Origin: CAYVNU01 sp964453265
GTDB taxonomy: Bacteria > Patescibacteriota > Doudnabacteria > UBA920
Assembly: GCA_964453265.1 (NCBI GenBank)
Contig: CAYVNU010000011.1
Span: forward strand, 1-31,835
Direction of reading: 5' to 3'
DNA length: 31,835 nt
Shown: in pieces, positions 18,395 to 23,384 of the stretch
Layout: every line of letters begins with the position of its first letter
Position numbering within the stretch: position 1 is the first letter of the stretch
Program-made: the position numbers and the translations under genes
Notes under the pieces: model-generated
What the model saw: the letters and a program-made list of their open reading frames with translations, nothing else
Databases searched by the model: none
What the model was told of the DNA's origin: nothing

Positions 18395-18844
18395 TTAGTT
18401 ATTTAAATATTGTTTAAAGAATTTAATAAAAATTAAAATATTAATGGTTACAATTATTGTGTAAAAAAGTTGGCCACAGACGTAAAGCTCCATTAAAGGA
18501 ATATTAAACGGTAAGTGCGATAGCCAGGCCTGTTCCCATGGTCTGGTGACAGATGTGAATTGCAAATTTAGCCAGTAAAGAAGTTCAATGAAAGCTCTTA
18601 CGCCAACATAACCAGAAAAAAATAATCCGGTCCAGACTTTATTATTTAAATGCCAAAGAAAAAGACAAGAAAGACTAAGAAAAAAACCTAAAATTAAAGC
18701 ATCTCCCCAAACTAATATACCCAAAGGTACAAAGGCAATTGAAGGACCAGAAAAATTTCCATGTAGGATTTGTGTAAAACCAAATATAGTAGCCAGGAGA
18801 GAATAAATAAAAACAAAAATAATTAATTTGCGATGAGTGATCAT
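18395..18844 (-). CDS. Small membrane protein upstream of valS, unknown function
   Basis: 149 residues from the ATG at 18844 (MITHRKLIIF). A longer open frame starts at 18916 but runs through the T-box motif and terminator, so it is rejected. Four hydrophobic stretches (about 6-26, 33-62, 68-90, 112-142) suggest an integral inner-membrane protein. No family recognised. It is the first gene after the regulatory leader and is 6 nt from valS, so it would share the valyl-tRNA-dependent control. Confidence 0.65.
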   Translation of the reverse strand: MITHRKLIIFVFIYSLLATIFGFTQILHGNFSGPSIAFVPLGILVWGDALILGFFLSLSCLFLWHLNNKVWTGLFFSGYVGVRAFIELLYWLNLQFTSVTRPWEQAWLSHLPFNIPLMELYVCGQLFYTIIVTINILIFIKFFKQYLNN

Positions 18845-18861
18845 GATATGATTATTAAAAT

Positions 18862-18884
18862 AAAAAACATCACAAAAAGTGATG
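18862..18884 (-). terminator. Intrinsic terminator of the valS leader
   Basis: On the minus strand CATCAC, loop TTTTT, GTGATG is followed by six T. The stem can extend by AAG pairing with TTT and then uses the last two bases of the antiterminator helix, giving partial competition. It lies between the antiterminator and the first gene, as in transcriptional T-box leaders. Confidence 0.75.
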
Positions 18885-18921
18885 CTTGAGAACCCTCGCG
18901 GGCGGTACCATCTCAAATTTA

Positions 18922-18951
18922 TCCCGCGGAGCGGGATCCCGCTTTGCGGGA
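18922..18951. repeat. 30-bp double-hairpin element in the valS leader
   Basis: Two abutting 15-bp hairpins on the plus strand: TCCCGC-GGA-GCGGGA and TCCCGC-TTT-GCGGGA. It lies 5 nt upstream (in leader sense) of the T-box antiterminator helix. The size and architecture match the copies at 20333-20362 and 30522-30551. Confidence 0.85.
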
Positions 18952-19034
18952 CTTAATTGTTCTGCTAACGCACAGAGAACGATCGGGTCTAATTATCATC
19001 AAGTAATGATTTTCTTCCGATGCCTTTCACTTTT

Positions 19035-19067
19035 CCCTCTCCCTCTGGGAGAGGGTTAGGGTGAGGG
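19035..19067. repeat. REP-like CCCTCTCCC hairpin with GGGTGAGGG tail
   Basis: CCCTCTCCC-TCT-GGGAGAGGG (perfect 9-bp stem, 19035-19055) is followed by TTAGGGTGAGGG. This resembles a widespread bacterial repeat in which CCCTCACCC is followed by a CCCTCTCCC hairpin (from memory). It sits inside the valS leader, between bases that could otherwise form a TTCAC/GTGAA stem. Confidence 0.7.
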
Positions 19068-19105
19068 TGAATTTCTGGTGACGGCCAGAATATAGGCTTA
19101 ATGGT

Positions 19106-19134
19106 AGTATAATGTATTAGGTATAAAGTTTCAA
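19106..19134 (-). promoter_or_regulatory. Promoter of the valS leader
   Basis: On the minus strand TTGAAA (19129-19134) and TATACT (19106-19111) are separated by exactly 17 nt. This predicts a transcript start near 19099, about 255 nt before the first ATG. It is the best-formed promoter in the window. Confidence 0.75.
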
Positions 19135-19149
19135 GCAAAAATATAAAAG

Positions 19150-19500
19150 TTTGGAGGAAGGCGGTGCTTGGGGCGCCACCTTCCTAAGGCGTTTGCATTT
19201 ATACTTTTTTAGCGTCTTTCGCGGAGAGGACGCATTAAAGCTAAATGCGATGCTCCCGAAGGAGCGCTTGGAAACGTAAGGCGCAGGTAGGGCGCCTTTT
19301 TTCGTTTCCGAAAATTTCCACCAGGCGTGGCAGATAACTGCCACTTTTTTCCCGCAAGGGATCAGCTTTCTGACCGCCTGGTCAAATTTTTTGTTTTCTT
19401 GTCGAGCCTTATTTAGTCTTCCCATGGAAGGGAAGAAATAAACAAGGCTATTAAAACCGAAATATTCAAAGGGTCTGATTTTTATCAGCCCCCTAAGACT
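19150..19500 (-). ncRNA. Candidate structured RNA, family unknown
   Basis: A locally GC-rich stretch with dense helices (plus coordinates): CTGAT/ATCAG (19475-19488); AGCCTTATTTA/TAAACAAGGCT (19405-19415/19439-19449) closing TCTTCCC/GGGAAGA; an 8-bp stem 19320-19327/19375-19382 enclosing three hairpins; GGAAACG/CGTTTCC (19270-19309) enclosing AAGGCGC/GCGCCTT; GCTCC/GGAGC (19252-19265); and AGGAAGG/CCTTCCT (19155-19185). The minus strand is favoured because the linkers are A-rich there, one hairpin becomes C(UUCG)G, one mismatch becomes a G-U pair, and a T-rich run follows the last stem. I could not match tmRNA, RNase P or SRP signatures. A 137-codon reading frame (19117-19530) crosses it but gives an unnatural, family-less protein. 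Confidence 0.5.
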
Positions 19501-19590
19501 GACTGTCATTTCCTCCTTCACTTTCTCCATGGGTTTGCGCCCTGGAAATTTTTTCCTTTTTTTATGACAAAGATAAAATATCCAGATAAC

Positions 19591-19620
19591 AAAAAACCCG
19601 CCTCTCGCGAGAGGCGGGTT
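19591..19620 (-). terminator. Terminator downstream of tsaD
   Basis: A perfect 13-bp palindrome (AACCCGCCTCTCG with CGAGAGGCGGGTT) is followed on the minus strand by six T. It lies about 137 nt after the tsaD stop. The stretch between, 19621-19756, shows no gene; it holds a small TTGTAAAT/ATTTACAA hairpin, a single CTCGC-GGA-GCGAG hairpin at 19647-19659, and the palindrome TCATAAATTTATGA at about 19711. Confidence 0.85.
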
Positions 19621-19756
19621 GTAAATTTTACATTTACAAAAGCCGTCTCGCGGAGCGAGTAGAGCAAGAGGAGGAAGAGAAACAAGTTAAGAATTGTAAG
19701 CGACTTTTTATCATAAATTTATGATATCAAATTTTTTATAACTGTCCAGTGGATAA

Positions 19757-20941
19757 TTATAAGCTCAAGTTTGGGTCGGCTTCTACTTTGTTGTATTTAA
19801 GGGGTTTAAAGCCGTTATGGAGTTTAAAGGCTGCGGCTAGGCCTATCATTTCCGCGTTGTCGGTGCAAAGTTTAAAATCAGGAACGTAAAACGCACGGCC
19901 GTGCGTTTTTAGTGTATTGGCTAGAGTTTCTCTTAAATGCTTATTTGCAGCGACGCCGCCGGAAAGGGAGACAGATTTTGCGCCAAATTCTTTTACCGCG
20001 CGCATGGTTTTAGTTACAAGAACATCTACGCAAGCTTGCTCGAAGGAAGCACATAAATCAGCTTTTAGCTTATAGCTTTTGGCTGTGAGGGGGTTATCGC
20101 GCAAATAATACAGTACCGATGTTTTAAGGCCGGAAAAAGAAAAGTTGTAATCTTTATTGTTCATCATCGGACGGGGGAAATTAATCGCATTTGGATTGCC
20201 GTCAGTAGCAAGTTTAGAAACCTCCGGACCGCCGGGATAGGGCAGTTTTAACATTTTTGCAACTTTATCAAAAGCTTCGCCGGCTGCGTCGTCTACAGTT
20301 TGGCCGAGGACTCGATAATTTTTCGTGTCTTTTCCGGCGGAGCCGGATCCGGCTACGCCGGACATTAACACAATCATTGTATGGCCGCCGGACACTATTA
20401 GAGAAATCATTGGAAATACGCTAGCTGTTAGCTTATAGCTTATAGCTTTTAGCTGGGCAAAAGGCGAGTAAAGGTGTCCCGCCATGTGGTTAATTGGAAT
20501 AAGCGGAATGCTGCTTGCGTAAGACAGTGCTTTAGCAAATTCAACTCCTATTAATAAAGAAGGTAAGAGGCCCGGCCCTTGGGTAACCGCGATATAATCT
20601 AGATCGTTAATTGTTAATCGGGAATCTTTAATAGCCTTTTCTATAACTGGGCGAATGTATTTTAAATGCGCCCGGGCCGCAGCTTCAGGAACCACGCCGC
20701 CCATTTTGCTGTGAAGCTTTATTTGGGACCGAACGACCGATGAATGAACTTTAATTTTTGGAAAAGCGATATTTTTATTATTTAATATCTGTGGGGGTGT
20801 TTCCGACAAGTTCGAGCCCCGTACCGAAACCTTTAGGTTTCTGGTACTGGGGTTTGCAATTTCCACTTCTAAAACTGCTGCCGCAGTCTCGTCGCAAGAG
20901 GTTTCTATTGCTAAAATTTTTCTTGATTTATTAACTGTCAC
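19757..20941 (-). CDS. tsaD: tRNA N6-threonylcarbamoyladenosine transferase TsaD
   Basis: 394 residues from a GTG start. Transfers the threonylcarbamoyl group to A37 of ANN-decoding tRNAs, working with TsaB and TsaE (not in this window). Landmarks: ETSCDETAAAV near the N-terminus, the metal-binding NHMAGH (H152, H156), VSGGHT, DDAAGEAFDKVAKML, FSFSGLKTS, SGGVAANKHLR and DNAEMIGLAAA. It is longer than usual (about 330-345) because of insertions: residues about 26-66 (a hairpin repeat is coded here), 163-174 (QLKAISYKLTAS), 194-203 (the 30-bp double hairpin, SGVAGSGSAG) and a second SYKLKAD stretch. All lie between conserved motifs and keep the frame. Starts 14 nt after queF; probably one operon. 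Confidence 0.95.
   Translation of the reverse strand: MTVNKSRKILAIETSCDETAAAVLEVEIANPSTRNLKVSVRGSNLSETPPQILNNKNIAFPKIKVHSSVVRSQIKLHSKMGGVVPEAAARAHLKYIRPVIEKAIKDSRLTINDLDYIAVTQGPGLLPSLLIGVEFAKALSYASSIPLIPINHMAGHLYSPFAQLKAISYKLTASVFPMISLIVSGGHTMIVLMSGVAGSGSAGKDTKNYRVLGQTVDDAAGEAFDKVAKMLKLPYPGGPEVSKLATDGNPNAINFPRPMMNNKDYNFSFSGLKTSVLYYLRDNPLTAKSYKLKADLCASFEQACVDVLVTKTMRAVKEFGAKSVSLSGGVAANKHLRETLANTLKTHGRAFYVPDFKLCTDNAEMIGLAAAFKLHNGFKPLKYNKVEADPNLSL
20060..20085 (-). repeat. AGCT-rich microrepeat in tsaD, copy 2
   Basis: On the coding strand AGCTATAAGCTAAAAGCT-type sequence codes for AKSYKLKAD. It matches the tract at 20423-20455 and sits where TsaD homologues are usually shorter. Confidence 0.55.
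20333..20362. repeat. 30-bp double-hairpin element, in frame inside tsaD
   Basis: Two abutting 15-bp hairpins on the plus strand: TCCGGC-GGA-GCCGGA and TCCGGC-TAC-GCCGGA. They add exactly ten codons (SGVAGSGSAG, residues 194-203) between VLM and KDTKNYRVLGQT, where ordinary TsaD runs on directly. The frame is kept and no flanking duplication is seen. Confidence 0.9.
20423..20455 (-). repeat. AGCT-rich microrepeat in tsaD, copy 1
   Basis: A run of AGCTATA/AGCTAAA units codes for QLKAISYKLTAS between GHLYSPF and VFPMISLIVSGGHT. Homologues have a shorter loop here. Confidence 0.6.
20817..20853. repeat. Imperfect hairpin repeat inside tsaD
   Basis: The arms CCCCGTACCGAAACCT and AGGTTTCTGGTACTGGGG pair apart from two one-base bulges. 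It codes for about residues 30-42, in an N-terminal insertion absent from usual TsaD. On the minus strand it resembles the hairpin at 30056-30095 (CCCCAGTA..GAAACC..GGTTC..TACGGGG). Confidence 0.7.
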
Positions 20942-20954
20942 TTTAAAAATAATT

Positions 20955-21419
20955 TTATAGCTTATTTTTTGAATTATCCCAGCTTGTTAGCATTTCCAGC
21001 AAAGATATTTTTTCTTTGGGGGCAATATTTGAACTAAATTTTTGCACTAAAGGTTTTATGGCAATGCCGCCGCGAACGCTAAAGTCGCCAATTATGCGCA
21101 TAAATTTTGGATCCATTAGTTTCCACAAGTCTTTAAAAATTCGATTGGTTACATCTTCGTGGAAAATACCTTCATTGCGAAAAGAGTATAAATAGAGCTT
21201 TAAAGATTTGCTTTCCACCATTTTTATCTTAGGCGCGTAAACTATTTCAAATTTCGCAAAATCCGGTTGTCCGGTTACTGGACAAATGGCAGTGAATTCG
21301 TGGCAGACTAGAGGGACTAAATATAACGAATCCGGGTTAGTGTTATTAAAAGTTTCTAAAATCTTTGCAGAAGGTTTCTGCGGAAGTGCGGCATTTTTGC
21401 CTAAAAGTTTAAATTTCAT
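20955..21419 (-). CDS. queF: NADPH-dependent 7-cyano-7-deazaguanine reductase QueF
   Basis: 154 residues from the ATG at 21419; a TTG 12 codons upstream is open but not needed for the fold. Reduces preQ0 to preQ1 in queuosine synthesis. Key residues are visible: the nucleophile Cys46 in AICPVTGQPD with Asp53, the family motif ESKSLK (69-74), and the FHE dyad (H87, E88). The length matches the short, single-domain (YkvM-like) QueF class. It lies 13 nt upstream of tsaD in the same direction, so two tRNA-modification genes share a transcript. The YhhQ transporter at 13420-14094 would supply the substrate. Upstream is a divergent intergenic region shared with the sigma factor gene. Confidence 0.93.
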   Translation of the reverse strand: MKFKLLGKNAALPQKPSAKILETFNNTNPDSLYLVPLVCHEFTAICPVTGQPDFAKFEIVYAPKIKMVESKSLKLYLYSFRNEGIFHEDVTNRIFKDLWKLMDPKFMRIIGDFSVRGGIAIKPLVQKFSSNIAPKEKISLLEMLTSWDNSKNKL

Positions 21420-21497
21420 TTTGTAATTGTAACACTTTACGGCTAATTGGCTCAAGTCTATACTACATAAATAGAAACAATTAGATTTTAACTACGT

Positions 21498-21503
21498 TAT
21501 ATT
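21498..21503 (+). promoter_or_regulatory. Candidate -10 box of the sigma factor gene
   Basis: TATATT ends 12 nt before the ATG at 21516, predicting a leader of about 5-6 nt. No good -35 box is seen. The same 12-nt spacing occurs at the MarR gene and at 27871. Confidence 0.45.
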
Positions 21504-21515
21504 AAGTGTAAACGC

Positions 21516-22043
21516 ATGTTAATAGATGAACTAGTAAAACTAGCTAAAACTGGCAATAAACAAGCTTTTTCTGAATTATACGACCATTTTGCAGACCGAA
21601 TTTTTCGCTTTATACGAATGAAAGTTGCAAATTCCCAAGATGCCGAAGACATACTACAAACAGTATTTATAAAAGCTTGGCAGGGGCTTAGGGGTTATAA
21701 TTTAGAACAGGCAAATTTTTCAGCGTGGCTTTATAAAATTGCGGCTAATTGCGCGTATGATTTTTTTAGAAAATCTGCCCGTAGGCCGGAAAGCTTAGAA
21801 CTAGATGAAAATATTTATGTGGTAAGCCCGGAAGATCCTGCTAAAAACTTAAATTTAAGCGCGGACTTACAAGATTTAAAAAAGAAATTAGACAGCTTGC
21901 CCAAACAATACAAAGAAGTTTTGGAATTAAGATTTGTTCAAGATTTTACATTAAAAGAAACCGCTGAAATTTTAAAGAAAAATAATTTGTCGGTAAGGCT
22001 GCTTGTGCATAGGGCACTAAAAAAGTTAAAAGCATTAATTTAA
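21516..22043 (+). CDS. ECF-type sigma-70 family factor
   Basis: 175 residues. Region 2 (about 10-80) has the core-binding and -10-reading segment AFSELYDHFADRIFRFI...DAEDILQTVFIKAWQGL. Region 4 (about 120-172) has LDSLPKQYKEVLELRFVQDFTLKETAEIL and a final recognition helix ending RALKKLKAL. There is no region 1 or 3, as expected for the ECF group. It is followed after 5 nt by a membrane protein gene that may be its anti-sigma partner. It probably directs RNA polymerase to an envelope-related regulon; the target promoters cannot be read from this window. Confidence 0.9.
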   Translation: MLIDELVKLAKTGNKQAFSELYDHFADRIFRFIRMKVANSQDAEDILQTVFIKAWQGLRGYNLEQANFSAWLYKIAANCAYDFFRKSARRPESLELDENIYVVSPEDPAKNLNLSADLQDLKKKLDSLPKQYKEVLELRFVQDFTLKETAEILKKNNLSVRLLVHRALKKLKALI

Positions 22044-22048
22044 ATATT

Positions 22049-22861
22049 ATGTTCGGCACCGAAGGCTATAAAAATGAAATACAAAAACTTCAGGCTTTAA
22101 AACAAGCCACGGTTTTGCCGATTCACAAAAAGCAGGCAATTAAACAGTCTATACTTTCCAAGTTAAACCAGCCGGATTTAACAGAGCCTTTAAATATTAA
22201 AAATGCTTTTTGGCATATGCGGACGGCTTGGTTTGTAACTAGCTTTGGAGTATTGTTCTTTTTTGTCAGTGGTACGATAGTTGCTTCTGCTTATACTGCA
22301 CCGGGCGACGTACTCTACCCGGTAAAAGTTTTAAAAGAAAGAGTAGAACTAAATTTAGCTCCTACGCAGTCTCTTAAAACTAGCGTAAAAGTTAAACACG
22401 CAGAGGAGCGTATAAAGGAACTGCAAAAGCTAAAAGCTAAAAATATTTCAAAACAGCAAACTAAACTAACCGCCAGTAGTACGCCTGTAAGTAATTTTGT
22501 AAATAATTCAAATATTGATTCGGATTTTTTAAGTAAACAACAAGAGGTTGTGAAAAACGAGGCTGCCCGGCAAGTAGAAGAGGCTTTAGAAGATTTGAAA
22601 ATTCAAAAACAAAAAAATGAACGCAGTGGTAATAAAAAGACTTTAGATCAGTTAAAAAAAACCATGGAAAGTTTAAGTCAGAGTGCTAAAGCGGAAAAAC
22701 TTAAAATCAAACTCCCTGAGGAAATAAAAGAAAAACGCGAAAATCGTATAGAGGAAAAAGAAAAAATAAAAATCCAGCTTGATAGTCAGACTGAGGTTAA
22801 AGGGGATACTAGAAGCAATGTTAATTTTAGAAAACAAGATAAAAAAGAAATTAAAGATTAA
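22049..22861 (+). CDS. Membrane protein with DUF5667-like domain, probable anti-sigma partner
   Basis: 270 residues. A cytoplasmic N-terminus (about 1-58) precedes one membrane helix (about 60-82). Next comes a segment with APGDVLYPVKVLKERVELNL and repeated Glu/Lys-rich helices (HAEERIKELQKLKAK), the pattern of DUF5667-type proteins. The rest is charged and helical (coiled coil), ending in a very Lys/Glu-rich tail. Its place 5 nt after an ECF sigma gene suggests that the N-terminus holds the sigma factor at the membrane; no zinc-binding anti-sigma motif (HxxxCxxC) is seen. The role is inferred from context. Confidence 0.7.
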   Translation: MFGTEGYKNEIQKLQALKQATVLPIHKKQAIKQSILSKLNQPDLTEPLNIKNAFWHMRTAWFVTSFGVLFFFVSGTIVASAYTAPGDVLYPVKVLKERVELNLAPTQSLKTSVKVKHAEERIKELQKLKAKNISKQQTKLTASSTPVSNFVNNSNIDSDFLSKQQEVVKNEAARQVEEALEDLKIQKQKNERSGNKKTLDQLKKTMESLSQSAKAEKLKIKLPEEIKEKRENRIEEKEKIKIQLDSQTEVKGDTRSNVNFRKQDKKEIKD

Positions 22862-22892
22862 AAGCCGCCTAAAATTAAAGGGCGGTTTTTTT
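22861..22892 (+). terminator. Terminator after the sigma/DUF5667 operon
   Basis: CCGCC (22865-22869) pairs with GGCGG (22881-22885) and is followed by seven T. It directly follows the stop codon at 22861. Confidence 0.75.
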
Positions 22893-22907
22893 GAGCCTAG
22901 ACAAAAA

Positions 22908-22940
22908 TAGTTAGTTAACTTATAGTTAGTATACTAACTA
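22908..22940 (+). promoter_or_regulatory. MarR operator overlapping the -10 box
   Basis: TAGTTAGTA-TACTAACTA (22923-22940) is a perfect 18-bp palindrome. The -10 box TATACT (22930-22935) lies inside it and ends 12 nt before the ATG. A second half-site, TAGTTAGT, lies at 22908-22915. This is the layout of an autorepressed MarR promoter. Confidence 0.75.
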
Positions 22941-22947
22941 AATTAAT

Positions 22948-23382
22948 ATGAAAAACTTAGAAATTAGTCCAATTAAGAAGCTTTTATTTTCTTTAATAAA
23001 ACTGGCTAAAAAAGACATGGAGAGGCGTTTTAGACGCGCTGGGGTAGAAATTAGCCATTTGCAGTATTATGTTTTGGCAAAATTGTTGCCGGGTTCACAA
23101 ACTCTTAAAGATGTTTCAAAGCAGCTTGAGGTTAGGCCACCGTCTTTAATACCGGTTATAGACGCTTTGGAGCAAGGCGGGTATTTAAAAAGACAGGTTG
23201 ATTTACAAGATAGGCGGAAAACACAATTGTTTATAACAAAAAGCGGTATTAAATTACTAAATAAAGTTCCGAATAATGAGAAGGCAGATGCTTTAAATAA
23301 GGCATTTAACCAACTATCATCAGAAAAGCAAAAACAGTTAACCTCTGTTTTAGAAGAATTAATGATCAACTTTTCCAAATAA
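22948..23382 (+). CDS. MarR-family repressor
   Basis: 144 residues with the winged-helix pattern: LQYYVLAKLL, then TLKDVSKQLEVRPPSLIPVI (helix-turn-helix, about 52-71), DALEQGGYLKR, and a wing with DLQDRRKTQLFITKSG. MarR proteins bind palindromic operators as dimers and release DNA on binding small aromatic or drug-like ligands. A perfect 18-bp palindrome covers its own -10 box, and the stop is only 2 nt from the first ABC exporter gene. It most likely represses the three-gene operon and is relieved by an exporter substrate. The inducer is unknown. Confidence 0.92.
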   Translation: MKNLEISPIKKLLFSLIKLAKKDMERRFRRAGVEISHLQYYVLAKLLPGSQTLKDVSKQLEVRPPSLIPVIDALEQGGYLKRQVDLQDRRKTQLFITKSGIKLLNKVPNNEKADALNKAFNQLSSEKQKQLTSVLEELMINFSK

Positions 23383-23384
23383 CC

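Larger units (their letters stand above)
18862..19100 (-). promoter_or_regulatory. T-box-like riboswitch leader of the valS operon
   Basis: Minus-strand leader of about 250 nt. The antiterminator is nearly ideal: lower helix UUGAGA/UCUCAA (18911-18916 with 18886-18891), a 7-nt bulge UGGUACC (18904-18910), and upper helix GCCC/GGGU capped by a GCGA tetraloop. UGGU in the bulge is complementary to an ACCA tRNA end. A terminator follows. Upstream are hairpins at 18956-18977 and about 18980-19020, and near the 5' end a hairpin (19073-19090) whose loop CCGUCA contains GUC, a Val codon and candidate specifier. Stem I is not canonical and contains inserted repeats. T-boxes sense uncharged tRNA; the Val assignment rests on gene context and the GUC. 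Confidence 0.68.

Noticed and set aside
18845..18916. N-terminal extension of the membrane protein before valS
   Set aside because: The extra 24 codons run through the T-box bulge and the intrinsic terminator; the ATG at 18844 begins a normal membrane segment.
19117..19530. A 137-codon minus-strand reading frame as a protein gene
   Set aside because: The translation has no family resemblance and an odd composition, the region is a chain of RNA-like helices, and the apparent ribosome site is too close to the ATG.
19150..19560. tmRNA, RNase P RNA or SRP RNA
   Set aside because: No CCA-ending tRNA-like domain or tag ending in LAA, no GAGGAAAGTCC or ACAGAA core, and no SRP GGAAGGAAGCA-type core on either strand.
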